Source: Manduca sexta
Taxonomy: Eukaryota > Arthropoda > Insecta > Lepidoptera > Sphingidae
Direction of reading: 5' to 3'
NCBI RefSeq assembly: GCF_014839805.1
Contig: NC_051135.1
Coordinates: 13,395,291 to 13,459,290 of the forward strand
DNA: 64,000 nt
The notes beneath the pieces were generated by a model. That model searched no databases, was not told the origin of the DNA, and saw nothing but the letters and a program-made list of their open reading frames with translations. Both the position numbers and the translations under genes were made by a program. Positions 48,036 through 60,255 of this stretch are shown one piece after another. Numbering within the stretch: the first letter of the stretch is position 1; every line of letters starts with the position of its first letter.

Positions 48036-48481
48036 TGAATGCACTATACGTAGCATGGCTTGCGTGAGCGCAGTATCGTCTCCACAAACATATACATTAA
48101 CATTGAGTATACAACGATATGATAAAATTACATATAGATTAAATACACAAATATATTAACGATACATACTTTTACATCATTCTATTATATTTTAACAATA
48201 TTAAAACCTTTTTAAATCAGATATTTTGTTTTTAGGCTAACATTTTGATCAAATTTTTAAAAATTTTTTCGGTTACATGATTTATTTGAATAAAATATAT
48301 TTTTTTATAATTTAGATTCTTATTTAAATATAACGGCAGTAAATAAATATGTGGACAGAGATAAAAACTGTTTGTCTATGATATGTGACTCTTTAGATAT
48401 ATGTTAACATATTGTTTTGCTTTTGTAGGAATTTTGTCTATTCCGTGGTTATCATCTCTTCCAAAGTATGCAAACTACATC

Positions 48482-48485
<4 letters not shown>

Positions 48486-48528
<43 letters not shown>
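48486..48528. repeat. (TA)n microsatellite
   Basis: About 40 bp of pure TA repeats. Confidence 0.95.
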
Positions 48529-48530
<2 letters not shown>

Positions 48531-48810
48531 GTAATGAAATTGTTTATTTTTCAATGTTATGTAGGTAGCTATCTGAGGGCGTTAATGACCTATCATTGTC
48601 CTAAAATATTTTTATAAGTAAAAATAAATAAAAAATACCAATAAATAAATTATATATAATAAAAAATATCAGTTATCTAATAAAAATATCACTTATAAAT
48701 ACTATTTCCATCGAAATACCACAACATTTACACGAAAATCGAGGCTTTGTCGACATGATATTTGGAATTATGCCATCTCTGAATAAAAATAGGGAAAATC
48801 TATAGACTAA

Positions 48811-49001
48811 CCCCTTATTCACAGACGTTATTTATCTAAGGTAATATAGGGCCGTTGTGATTGGCTAATATTGAGATACAACAATATTATCGAATCACGA
48901 CGGCCCTTGGCTACCCACTGCGAAGGCTGCCATGCCGTTAGCACTGAGAAACAGACTTAACACAGCTTTACACCTTAGATAAAAACGTCTACGAATAGGG
49001 G
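48811..49001. mobile_element. MITE with TAA target duplication, PIF/Harbinger-like, 191 bp
   Basis: The left end CCCCTTATTCACAGACGTTA and the right end (reverse: CCCCTATTCGTAGACGTTTT) are inverted repeats of about 32 bp, both reaching TATCTAAGGT. TAA flanks both sides (48808-48810, 49002-49004). No ORF. Confidence 0.78.
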
Positions 49002-49336
49002 TAATAACTAATACAATTTAAATTATGCATGTATAACTCTGTCTTATTTACGACGAACCGCCGGTTCTTATGCAAATTTGTAGATTGTATGTGAAGGTTT
49101 TTGTACGTCACGTATTTAAGGCGACGAGGTACAAAATAGTATATATTAGAAGCGAAGGTGATGTTTTTTTAATGACGAGACGAGCTTTCCTTTCGCCAGA
49201 TGGTAAGTGATATGACACTCGTAGGTCACATTGCAAATTTAAGGCCTTTGTTTTCTTAATTTTCATGTCTAAATGTTCTATATTCATTATAAAAGAATAG
49301 CAACTGATAAGTAGATAATGGTTATGAAAAGTCGTG

Positions 49337-49482
49337 ACGGCCGTTTTGATAAACGATTCCATTCGTCGTTCTGATTTCAAAAATGAACCAATCAAAATAT
49401 GCGAATCAAAACTCTATGTTCTAATTGGTCCTTTATCACGATGATTCACGATTGGGTTCGTTTATAAAAAATGGCGTTTAAC
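49337..49482. repeat. Foldback MITE, GAACCAATCA family, copy 6
   Basis: Ends ACGGCCGTTTTGATAAACGA and GTTCGTTTATAAAAAATGGC are inverted. Both AATGAACCAATCA and its reverse-like AATTGGTCC occur inside. Confidence 0.65.
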
Positions 49483-50970
49483 ATGAATTAAAATCAAGAA
49501 CACGTCTTCAGATATATGTTTATGTACTCGATTATGGTATTAATAATCACTGCATTATACGAGCATGCACGAGGATCCAATCTCTTATTATTGCTGCAGC
49601 CTCATACGAGATAGAGATAACATATTGTTGCAACGTAACGCATATACAACATGAAATAATGATTACAATAAGAATACACATATTTCATACAACAATAATA
49701 AATAGACTATATCTTAAATTGAAATCAAAATTATCCACACCACTAACATTAGATATAAAATACAATACACGCTTTCATTGACCGGTTTGAAGTTAGATAT
49801 AGGTCTGACACTTTTACATTCTAGTCTTTGAATAAATGTACTAGCTTCACAACGGTCAGAGCTAACGCTGTTGTAGATTGTAATAGAAAACAATAGATGG
49901 CGTATTTAAGAAATGTTTTATGCTTTACATTTTCTTGTGATGGTAAATGTATCAATAATTAATTAATGTGATTCTATGTAATAAATTAAACAAAAATAAA
50001 AATATTTTTTGCCATCAATATGTAAAAATGGTATACACAGCAGTGGCAAAGGATGAAATTTTTCAAAAAGGTAACCCGAGGAAAAAATCGCCTTACTTAA
50101 AATATCGAGGCCTTATTTAACATGAAACAAAAATTAATACAATAAATAATATAATATATATATATTTGTATTAGGTGGGTATGATACAGCATAAAATATT
50201 TATCAAACACTCCACCCCAACAGATATACTATGGAAGTGTGTGTAATAAATTAGTACTATTTGAACATTTTGATTATATTTACAGTATTTTAATAAAACT
50301 CTAAAGTTTATCGGAGACAGATTGTAGGGTCAGCCATTTTTTGGGTTAATTATGGTACTAATAAAGGCTTGCAAGGTCTGACCAATATAACTGGCAAGCA
50401 TAAAAAAATTATAGAAATTTTGTTATCAATAACTGAGTCACCGCAAAATCTAATGAAGAAAGAATTATAAAAATCAACATTTTTGTATTATTTTGCAAAT
50501 TTGCTAAAAAGCTCCTGTGACGTCACTCCAATTACGCTGCACTCGTGTAAAAGAGACAGGGAGATGTTTATTCACTTTAGGTATTTTTTTGTTAGTATGA
50601 ATATTCCTGGTCAAGTTTGGGCGGTTCAATTTTTTTTATTTTGTCCTCGATGATATGTGACGTTATCCGATAAAAATAAATAGTTTATAGAAGCTTGAAT
50701 ATCCCTTATGGATGACGATACCCCAATCTGTCTACGAACAATGACATTAAAATATGATAGATATAAAATCTACACGTAGAAGATCTACAGGGGCACACAG
50801 AGATTACGAACTAGTGCCACCGACTACGCGCTTCGGATATATTCGTTAAACTTCATCACTTGTAAAAGGCTCTTAAAAGTATTGTACACAAGGCTCAATA
50901 TAAATAAAATGATTGTTTACTCAGGTTTGAATAAAAGTTTCATACATATTTAAAATCAGCCCCTTTATGT
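49483..50970. other. AT-rich intergenic DNA up to the gap
   Basis: No gene recognised. Confidence 0.4.
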
Positions 50971-51470
50971 NNNNNNNNNNNNNNNNNNNNNNNNNNNNNN
51001 NNNNNNNNNNNNNNNNNNNNNNNNNNNNNNNNNNNNNNNNNNNNNNNNNNNNNNNNNNNNNNNNNNNNNNNNNNNNNNNNNNNNNNNNNNNNNNNNNNNN
51101 NNNNNNNNNNNNNNNNNNNNNNNNNNNNNNNNNNNNNNNNNNNNNNNNNNNNNNNNNNNNNNNNNNNNNNNNNNNNNNNNNNNNNNNNNNNNNNNNNNNN
51201 NNNNNNNNNNNNNNNNNNNNNNNNNNNNNNNNNNNNNNNNNNNNNNNNNNNNNNNNNNNNNNNNNNNNNNNNNNNNNNNNNNNNNNNNNNNNNNNNNNNN
51301 NNNNNNNNNNNNNNNNNNNNNNNNNNNNNNNNNNNNNNNNNNNNNNNNNNNNNNNNNNNNNNNNNNNNNNNNNNNNNNNNNNNNNNNNNNNNNNNNNNNN
51401 NNNNNNNNNNNNNNNNNNNNNNNNNNNNNNNNNNNNNNNNNNNNNNNNNNNNNNNNNNNNNNNNNNNNNN
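50971..51470. other. Assembly gap, 500 N
   Basis: Exactly 500 undetermined bases, a conventional gap size, so the true length is unknown. Open frames running through it are artefacts. Confidence 1.
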
Positions 51471-51514
51471 GTTGAGGATGACGTTCCTGTTCATGGGTCC
51501 GGCGCTCACCATCA
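51471..51514 (+). CDS. Possible exon cut by the assembly gap
   Basis: Just right of the gap, GC-rich sequence reads LRMTFLFMGPALTI with almost all G/C third positions, then a consensus donor ATCA|GTGAGC at 51515. A hydrophobic, membrane-like segment. The opposite strand also reads with G/C-rich codons (MVSAGPMNRNVILN) but has no fitting splice site. Only 44 bp are visible. Confidence 0.35.
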
Positions 51515-52554
51515 GTGAGCGGTTTACTCATCTCATTTTGTTGTATTAAAGAATGTAGTCGAATTGAGAATATTCTCCATTTTGAAATCGGTTAATAAAA
51601 TTGCACGCCCCGAATGGAACCATAATCTCATGAATAATGAAGCACTAGTACGCTTATCGCGCGATATTTGTAAATGATCACAGTATACATAAATAGATTA
51701 AACCAAAGCAAACTCAGTGGGCCTTGATATCTCAGCGTAAAACCCATTATGAAATAAGACAGGCAATAACTTTCGTTTAGTGACAACATACTTAATAAAC
51801 TATGCAATAAATGGACGCAAAAACGAATTCATTACAGGATGTAAGGAAAACTCTATTAGAAATCACGATAGATCGATTAAATCATTTCCAATCGTAAAGG
51901 TGTATACAAAGCGATTATAATGAGTCAAATTAAAAGAGAATCATAACTTAAAAAAATATGACTACTAATATAATTACATTTTGGAAGGACCATTTATAAT
52001 TGTGTGAAGAAAGGAAAAGTGAAAAAAATACTAAAAAGGGAAGAAATCCTTGATTGTGAAACGTCGGTGAAGATAAAATAAGTCCACTTTCCACGCAATT
52101 AACTAATAAACTTTACATATTTGATAATGTTAAAATTCTTAAATTCCTATTTATTTAAGTATTGACTGCGTATCATCATCGTGTATCGGAATGCATTGTA
52201 CGATTGCATGTTATAAATTTGGATGATAAAGATTATTATTTATACGATTTTATTGTCTTACTTTGTATTAACAATGAGCGAAATACGTGATCTGTTTTGG
52301 GAACGTTTTCCTTACATCATAAGTTCAGCATCTAAATTAATTTACTGCTGAGGACAAGACAAGCAAGTAATAACATGAATTCTTATAATACCTACTACAT
52401 CAAACATTGGTTAAAACATTGAACTGGGTCACAAGTTCACAACAATGCTTGGAATGCTCAACGGTAAATGTGACAATTAACGAATTTGCATGAAATTTGG
52501 GCTCTGAGACACATCCTTGATAAAGAGAGAAATATAAAACATATGACTGCATTC
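51515..52554. other. AT-rich DNA, no supported gene
   Basis: No coding signal. If the exon at 51471-51514 is real, this is its intron. Confidence 0.35.
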
Positions 52555-52755
52555 ATTAGCAAAGGTGCCGCCATCCGTCCCAGATACCCATGATGTGAAA
52601 GGGTGCGAGCCTATCGCCATATCGGGCATAAACTTTAACCTACAGAGCAATACTGAATAGAAAACTCCAATATCACTGCGTCCCGGGCTTCGAACCCAAA
52701 ACTTCGAGCAGAAGTCGTGGCGCGCACGCTGTACAACTATGCCACAGAGGCAATA
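52555..52755 (-). repeat. tRNA-derived SINE, family A, minus copy
   Basis: The reverse complement has the head GCCTCTGTGGCATAGTTGTA, B box GGGTTCGAAGCC and body GATATGGCGATAGGCTCGCA. The tail is lost after CATCATGGG. Confidence 0.85.
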
Positions 52756-53249
52756 CAGCTTAAGATAGAGGCTACAATTTATCCTGGAACATGTGAAGTG
52801 GGACAATTTTTATTGAAAAGACTTTAACCGCGGAAAGGATAGCTGCTTGTTTAAAAATAAAATGTTTAATAGGTATATAACTTTCTGGGAAAAATATTTA
52901 TTTTTCCTTAATGCGTTTTATCGCTTCCATTGTTTCAGAATACGTTTTGATTATGTGTTGAAACCTTTTTTAATATTGGGCCAAGTAGATCAAGGGTAAT
53001 ACATTTCGTGTATACCAATTTAAGGTCCTTTGACTTTTCTTATTTCCAAAATAATGTTGAATTAATTTAAAGCTAAATATTTTGTTTCTTGCCTTATTGG
53101 ACCACTAGTAGCTTAATTAGACTGTAAATTGTGTGGTTTTGAGTTCAATTCCGAGATCCCCTTTTCAAATTGAATATTAACGTGTTTAATTTTGAGTCGC
53201 ACTGTATTAGAATTTCCGGTGAGAGGGTCATTTTTTATCATTAAAAAAA

Positions 53250-53360
53250 ATTTCGACGAATTGAAAACCGCGGCAAGTAGCAGATTAATGTGGGCTGCTT
53301 CAGATGGGGATAGTTGGCGCTCACTTGGGGAGGCCTATGTTCAACAGACAGAATTGATTT
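53250..53360 (+). repeat. RTE-type LINE tail scrap
   Basis: GCTCACTTGGGGAGGCCTATGTTCAACAGA (53310-53346) matches the common RTE 3' end; the rest is degraded. Confidence 0.5.
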
Positions 53361-53424
53361 GATTGATTAATTGATAAAAAAACAGCAGACAGACTGATTG
53401 ATCTGATAAATTGATTGGTAAAAA

Positions 53425-53480
53425 AATATCAGTGGGCGCCCAAGTTGTACCTCTGCCTATCCCCTCCGCTTGGGATAATT
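53425..53480 (+). repeat. SINE family A, tail scrap
   Basis: GTGGGCGCCCAAGTTGTACC and TCTGCCTATCCCCTCC match the 3' part of family A. Confidence 0.5.
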
Positions 53481-54930
53481 TATACTATACAGATATGCAA
53501 AAGATGACCACTGACTATATCTCAGCGAACCCCAAATAAAAGGTTATCTGTTCGACCCCGTGCACATGTTATGTATTTACGTATGTTTAAATTACATCAT
53601 GTGTTCTGTGACGAATGAAGAGCACAAACAAATAACATATTTTTGATTTCATCTAAGTGGTCTGTTCTCGTAAATGTTTTGATAGAATTATATACCTTTT
53701 ATATTATTTTTCCTCTTACAATAATATTCAAACGAAATTGTAATTATCTTATTAGTTACAGTACTTGTCTACTCATTTTTAGCTATAGATTACTATAAGC
53801 TGAAGGCTTGTTATTGGCTATCAGTCAACTAGTTTAGTGTTATTTTTGACGTGTAGCTGTAGTTTTCCATACCTTAAATAAATAAATTTATACCAAACAA
53901 CAACGAGGCGCGGGAATTTATTCTTAAAACATAATTTATGTAAAACAATTTCCAAAAATAAAAAAACAAAAAAATACTATAACTCTGTACAAAGAGAAAT
54001 AAAATTAATAATTGATGCAATTAGGTAGTTGCTATGGGATTGTAAATATTTTATTACTTTCTTTTTTAATTAGGAACTATAAATATTTAGAAACTATAAA
54101 GTTATTTATAATAAAATTGCTGGTTGATCTCATGACAAAAGAAAAATCAGAGAAATAACTATTGTTTTAAGAAACGTAGCTCTGGCGCTTCGGCATTTGA
54201 CCAAACTATTCATAAACCTTCTAATCCTGAATAAAGATGTGGATTGAATTATCAAAAAGTGCATTCTAATAAAAAAACACACACAAAACCCTGCTATTAT
54301 TTTTGGCTGACGCAAAAACATTAGAATATGGAAGTATTTAGGTTTACTTATTTATGTCTGTCATTTCCTATCATCTACTTTCTGTGTGTTTTTGATATGT
54401 TTGGTATCATCCGCTTATTTTATTTTTAAAGCGATATTATTATTAACGTATATTTTAGATTACAAAATAACATAATAATTTTAATTGATAAATTTAAATT
54501 TATTGAAATAATATCATCAATTTTATTTATAAATTAAACTTTAATAAGTAATTGTAATTCTTTTTCATAAATATATTGTATAGTACGTGTATTATGTATA
54601 ATATTATAAACCAAATATTTTTTTATAATTTCTCTTAAAAATATTTATATTTTATCAAAGTATTTTTTATGTATGTATTAAATAAAGTTTAAAAATCTAA
54701 AGCTAAAAACAAAAAAAACATATTGATTGGACTTTTTTTTATTTCAAAATCAAGATCGAATTTCAAAATTATTCAAAAATTATATAGAACGTCTTTTGAT
54801 TTGAATTTCGAAATTCAAATCTTTTTCAATTGCCCCTTTGTTTATGTATAGTACTTTTTTAATTTAAAGAATAAAGGCATACGTCTACTTACAGCTTGGT
54901 TGGACGGACAGCTCGCGCATACCACCACAG
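53481..54930. other. Very AT-rich intergenic DNA
   Basis: No gene or recognised repeat. Confidence 0.4.
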
Positions 54931-55070
54931 ACAAACTAACACTAATTGTGTTAGCGGGCAACGATGCCTTTATGTCGGCGGCATCCGCGCGCCACTGCGC
55001 GATAGCGCGTCGCGGGAGATCGCGTTTAGTTCGGGGTTGCAGACGATAGCGCGATTAAATCTACTGTAAT
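54931..55070. promoter_or_regulatory. Isolated GC-rich island, possible promoter
   Basis: A 140-bp patch dense in CG and GCGC (TCCGCGCGCCACTGCGCGAT, AGCGCGTCGCGGGAGATCGC) between very AT-rich flanks. Resembles insect promoter or 5' UTR sequence, but no TATA, clear initiator or coding frame is attached. Confidence 0.3.
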
Positions 55071-55394
55071 CGTTATTTGTGCAAACAGTTTTTGGACAAA
55101 GAAATGTTATCTGGTTGCTAAGGATATGCCAAAATAAAATCGCAAATGAATATCAGTCAATCAATTTTCAAAATTTCAGGCGCAATATTGGTTTTTTATT
55201 TGCAGGGAATTATTAAAGGTTTTTTACAAAAGTAAATTATTGTATTTTATGAGCCCTTTTAAAAAAGGAAATACAAACAAATTAAAAGTTGTGTTTGAAT
55301 GCCCTTTTAACTATGTCAACTATAAACCTCTCCGTGTTTATGAAAGTGCAACAAAAAATAAAACAATATTGTTGCGCTAATACTAACGTATGTC

Positions 55395-55545
55395 TTTAAT
55401 GGCTTAGTTGTAGCATATGTGTGTTGCGATCCATGAGATTCCGGATTGATTTCCGGAACGGAAATACAAGTATGTGAAAAACATAAATTGCCCGAGATTG
55501 GAATTAGTGTCTGGTATGAGGATAACCAAGAGAATGTCTCCCAAA
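55395..55545 (+). repeat. SINE family A, diverged head
   Basis: ATGGCTTAGTTGTAGCATAT, then a decayed B box (GGATTGATTTCCGG) and a body with TTGGAATTAGTGTCTGGTATG. Confidence 0.5.
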
Positions 55546-55984
55546 CAACTACTTTTTCTAGAATAACTGCGTGAGTATACCTTATCATAATCTATTATAA
55601 ACTATGTGCCTTCTTCCTTCATATCTTGAGCCGGACAGTTTTATCAAAACGTTTCCATTCACGTGCAAAAACCGCGGTAATCTATATTTATAGCATTAGT
55701 TAGGATTTTATAATGATTTAGCAAACACAAACAAGTATTTCTAGATGTTCATAAAAATGTCGTAAAAGGTGTAAGCCTTAGTTAATATCTGCAAACAATG
55801 AGAGATTCCGGCTTTAATGAAATTATGCTGAAGGTCGCGTGTTCAATACTCGCCACGCGAAAAATACTTATATCAAGTTATATCCGAAAGCCCAAATATC
55901 CAAGGGCATCACCAGGATAGAATCAGAAGGATAGGAATAGTCAATTTCTAGAGACATATAAAATACTCGCTCCTAACTAGTACT

Positions 55985-56530
55985 GCTTTAGATCAGGTAA
56001 TAGAACTCAAGCCGTAGCTGCCTTAGTAAAAAATTTGATAGTAAAATGTGTTGTGTAGGTGTATTCTTAGACTTGACTAAGGCTTTCGACACTGTCTGAC
56101 CCACTCTTACTAAGAAAAATTGAATATTTAGGTATACATGGACATGGCCTACAAATATTTAACAACTATTTTCATGAACGAATGTAATGCGTGAAAATTG
56201 TCTCAGTCGTAATTAATGAAACTTCCTTAAACTTCGGAGTACCTCAAGGATTCTACGTTTTCACTCATCCACATAAAATATTTGTGCAATATAAAATCCC
56301 AGAACTGTTGAGCTTTCACTTACGCTGATGATACTGTCCTTCCCATACACGCTCGTGATTGGACTGAAACATAAATTTATGTAGAAAATTCTCTTCGAGG
56401 AGTTATAAACTGGCTTTCCGCGAATCTCTTGACCCTTAATCTAAAAAACCGCTTCCAACAGGTCGACGTGGAGATCCTTGGGGGAGGCTATGTTCAGCAG
56501 TGGACTTCCTGTGGCTGAGATGATGACTAA
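55985..56530 (+). pseudogene. Degenerate non-LTR reverse transcriptase fragment with RTE-like tail
   Basis: In shifting frames one can read GVFLDLTKAFDTV (about 56055), FGVPQGF (about 56236) and YADDTVL (about 56320), the RT palm motifs with the catalytic ADD. Many stops and indels. At 56455-56530 it is followed by GACGTGGAGATCCTTGGGGG, a common RTE tail, so two remnants may be joined. Confidence 0.7.
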
Positions 56531-57589
56531 TCTAAAAAAACACAATACATAATTTTTTCATTTGAATCTACTACTTTGCTTCCCCGAAGTTCGGTTCTTA
56601 GAGTCCATGTATGCCAACCGAATTCCTCAAATTGCTCTTATCCCATCTTCGATCATTCTTCCCTCATAAAGTATCTTGGCCATATACATTATACATAGAC
56701 AATTTATTGACATGGAAACAACATATTCAACAACTGACCACATGAGTATGCAAACTTGTCTTTGCTTTCAAAGTTTAGAGTACGAGTTAATTAATTTGAA
56801 AAATAATTTTCTTTACAATTTGTCATTCAGTAGCGCATCGAACAACTGTTGAATAATGAAATTTCCGCATAATCAATGGTAACCATCTGTATAATAAAAT
56901 AAATAACTTATGTAACATGTATTCAGTGAAGAAATATATATGCAAAAAAAATGTCTGCCTTCTGAAGATTAATTATGAGAAAACAGAATCACTAATAGGA
57001 ATTTCTTAAAATTGCATCATATTTCACACAATACATATACAATCTTACATTTACACGCAATATATATAAAAATAAATTATTTAGTACACGTGCTCGATAA
57101 TAACATTATTTGAGCACTTTTTACTATTATATTAAGTGAATTGTATATTTGTCCTATCCTATTATTTGTATTACCCCCGGTGCCCAAAACACAAGTTAAT
57201 TCTTACCGGAGGCACGAGAGGTTACTAATTGTTTTGTCCTGTACACAGTTCCTTAGTTATTCATAGAATATTTACATTGGTCTTCCACGTATAAACTACT
57301 AATTTTATTAACTTTTATGATTACTGGTTGTTGATAGTCGATGTTAGTCTCCGATAGCGTTGTGAATTCAGAAATAAAACACCGGCTGTTCTTATGCAAG
57401 TGACCAGCAGCCGCTATTTCGATCGGGTGGTAAATCATGCGAACACGTTAGTTGCTAGAAAATCGATTTTCACTCCATTTAATCGCGCGAAATGTAGACG
57501 GCAACGTTCAGTGCTAACTGATCCCGAGGACGTATAAAACACTGGGCAAGACCGCAGTTCGGTCGACGCCGCCGAGGACTTCGCCGCGT

Positions 57590-57770
57590 TCTTCATCCTC
57601 TCACCCCTTCCAGTGGTCACCTCTCCCAGTGGCCGTCCTGAGCCGAGGATCGTTACCCGTTACTGGGTTTCCCTCAAAATGGTCACTTAATTTCCAAGGT
57701 TTGAGAGCGCCTAAAGACCCGAAAGTCCGGCATGTACGAGCCGACCCTTGTCAGGCTAACCAATGAAAGC
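57590..57770 (+). repeat. Interspersed repeat, family D (plus copy)
   Basis: CCAGTGGCCGTCCTGAGCCG, TTACTGGGTTTCCCTC, GAGCGCCTAAAGACCCGAAA and CTTGTCAGGCTAACC are collinear with the reverse complement of 11030-11190. A TATAAAA at 57532 lies just upstream and may belong to the same element. Confidence 0.65.
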
Positions 57771-58404
57771 CATATAAAAAAAATTTATGCAATAGAATCG
57801 GTATCTTAATACGGGGCGCAAAATATTTTTGGACAAAGATTCATTGACCTTGGTGCCGTAAGTAAACATCCGGTGGATCATATTATATTTAAAAAAAAAT
57901 GAAATTTGTTGCACAGATGTGCACACAGATAAAACAATACAATTACAAAGAGAGAGACATATTTGTTAAATAGTTGTATTGACAAAAGGTATTCGCTATT
58001 ATTGGTTTTTAATAATTATATTTAAACAAAGCGGATGAGTTTCATTACGGATACAAAATGTAATGTTAGGACTTCTGAGACGTTCTATATCGGTAAAAGA
58101 ATTAACTAATACAACTATATTTGACTCCGCATACTAAGTGTACCCGATGTCTCATTAAACGGATAAAATTTTAAAAGACATATAAAATATGAATTGAAAA
58201 ATGTTATATTAAAATTGTTGGGTTCAGAAGCTCCCGCGTAACCTAAGGACGCTTTCAGCGTCAACGGCAGTATGAGACCTACCTCCCACGCTACCTTCCA
58301 TCCCGGGGGTCACCACAATACATGCAATATCAAATAATTAACATACCTACAACTTACCAGCAAGAGGAGCCTGACGGTAAAATCCAGCTTCTCTAGGCAT
58401 GCTT
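57771..58404. other. Intergenic DNA with an unclassified GC-rich patch
   Basis: The patch at 58230-58320 (CCGCGTAACCTAAGGACGCT, ATCCCGGGGGTCACC) is not assigned. The rest is AT-rich. Confidence 0.35.
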
Positions 58405-58640
58405 TCGTATAATATTAAATTTTGCAAGGAAGGTTCGTTGCTTCGTGAAGGAGTTTCCGGGATAAAAGACCCGCTATATATTTTTTCGGAAGAGAAAGTG
58501 GCCTATAACCTGCCCAAGGTTTTAAATTATCTTCATACCAAATTTCATAAAAATCCGTTCAATACATTTTGAGAAAATCGATCACATACTCACAGACAGT
58601 TTTGGGGGACTTTGTAATTATAATAAGTATGGATAGCTAA
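58405..58640 (+). repeat. Interspersed lepidopteran-type repeat
   Basis: GACCCGCTATATATTTTTTC, CCAAGGTTTTAAATTATC, ACCAAATTTCATAAAAATCC and GTTTTGGGGGACTTTG are landmarks I recognise from common moth/butterfly repeats, possibly Helitron-derived. Confidence 0.5.
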
Positions 58641-58659
58641 TACGAAAGTTTTGTTTTTT

Positions 58660-58963
58660 GTCCATTATACATTTTGTTTCGGCTTTAATCTGGGTAACCA
58701 AGTATTGGGTAAAGAATTTACGTCTAGTTAGTGATTGTTGCAGTTGAAGAAAATGTAAAATAATAATCATGGATATTTCTGCCTTTAAAATTTCGTCATA
58801 TTAAATTTTAAAGGCCGAAATATCCATGATTATTAATTATTTTTACGTTTTTCTTTCAACTGCGAGAAATAATCACTAACTAGACGTGAATTTAAATTCT
58901 TTACTTGCCAATACTTGTTTAGTTACCCAGATTAAAGCCGAAACAAAATGTATGAAAATGGAC
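58660..58963. repeat. Long foldback (inverted-repeat) element, 304 bp
   Basis: Two arms of about 145 bp meet near 58797. The outer ends are GTCCATTATACATTTTG and its inverted partner CAAAATGTATGAAAATGGAC. The inner ends are ATCATGGATATTTCTGCC / GGCCGAAATATCCATGAT. Identity is high with a few indels. No ORF. Confidence 0.9.
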
Positions 58964-59169
58964 CTTGAGCTACCACCTTAATAAGCATTATTATTAGATT
59001 AATATTCGTCAATCACTTAAATACCCCAAAAACTAGGACATTGTACTTAAAAACAATGAAGGCGGAGAAGGTATAATTGGCGGTCTTATCGCTCGAGGCA
59101 ATCTCTTAAAAACAATCTTTGGATGTATAAAAGAAAATAACGAAAAGCATCATAGAGCGTACATATTAA

Positions 59170-59337
59170 CCCGTGAGGTAGCTGAATGTTTGCCGGCAAA
59201 CATTGACAGCTACGCGTGTGACGGAAAAATAACCTTATTATGTAGTATATATGTAGTATATAAGGTTATAATCCCGTGACACACGCAAATGTCATGTAGC
59301 TGTCTTGGCTCGCCGGCGATTCACGAGAGACCAAGAG
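59170..59337. mobile_element. 168-bp TTAA-flanked palindromic MITE, copy 1
   Basis: TTAA flanks both sides (59166-59169, 59338-59341). Starts CCCGTGAGG, ends CCAAGAG. Internal inverted segments: GACAGCTAC/GTAGCTGTC, GTGTGACGG/CCGTGACAC, ATAACCTTAT/TAAGGTTAT and GCCGGC twice. By eye identical to copy 2. The TTAA duplication suggests piggyBac-type mobilisation; the ends themselves are only weakly inverted. Confidence 0.88.
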
Positions 59338-59341
59338 TTAA

Positions 59342-60087
59342 AATATAAGTATTAAAAATTATTACAGTAAATTGGAATGCAATATATTGCATTATATTAC
59401 ATACAATAAAACAACTGGACTCTTGTCCCGAAACATGATTCACTAATGAGTAATGCAGTTTTAACTCGTACGATGACCTAAGGATTACGAACATGTAAAC
59501 AACATTATCAATTGCAAATTTTCACGCAATTGAAGTATGGGTAACTTTTTATTTTCACAATTCCGAGGTATTAAGTACAAATGATTTGCGAATATGATAA
59601 TAGGGGACCGGCCTATGCTTGATTTTGTACATTATTCTATATGTAATGGTTAATAATACGAAAAAGAAGCACTCCTGCGAAAACTGCATAACAATTGGTT
59701 AAAAAATGAGCGAGTAATTCATATTTAAAATATTGTAAGGTGCAGAAGTGGGCGCGATGTGGGGATATCGCTTCATCTCTTTTTTCGCAGGTGTCGTAAT
59801 TCCCGATGACGTCACATGTGGATATTTCGTCTCTTTTCTGTTTCTTGTTAATTACCCCTTCCACCGAAATTCAAAGACTTATAACTTGTTGATTTTTTAC
59901 CGGATTTTAAAAATTCCTTCTGTGTTATAATTTATATTATGTAAATATTTGATAATAGTAGAGAACAAAAATGAGTCCGGTACCCTATTATTATCAAGCT
60001 GTTACTAACAATAAACAAAAGCATTCATATAAGATCGTTTGGGGCGTGGTTGTTGGGTGAAAATAATCACATTCGTACTTAACAACA
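59342..60087. other. Intergenic DNA between MITE copy 1 and the LINE
   Basis: AT-rich, short ORFs only. Confidence 0.4.
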
Positions 60088-60255
60088 TTTTTTATTTTTA
60101 TTTTATTTGTTTATTTACATCAACACACAGCCATTACAGGTTACACCCAATTCGACTGGCGGAACTATAATAACACAATAATTTACAACTATATTCTATA
60201 ACTAAGTATTTATAAAAATAAATTATCTAACAAAAAAAAAATAATTAAATTAAAG

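Noticed and set aside
50940..51531. Open frames across the N run
   Set aside because: They consist almost wholly of undetermined bases.
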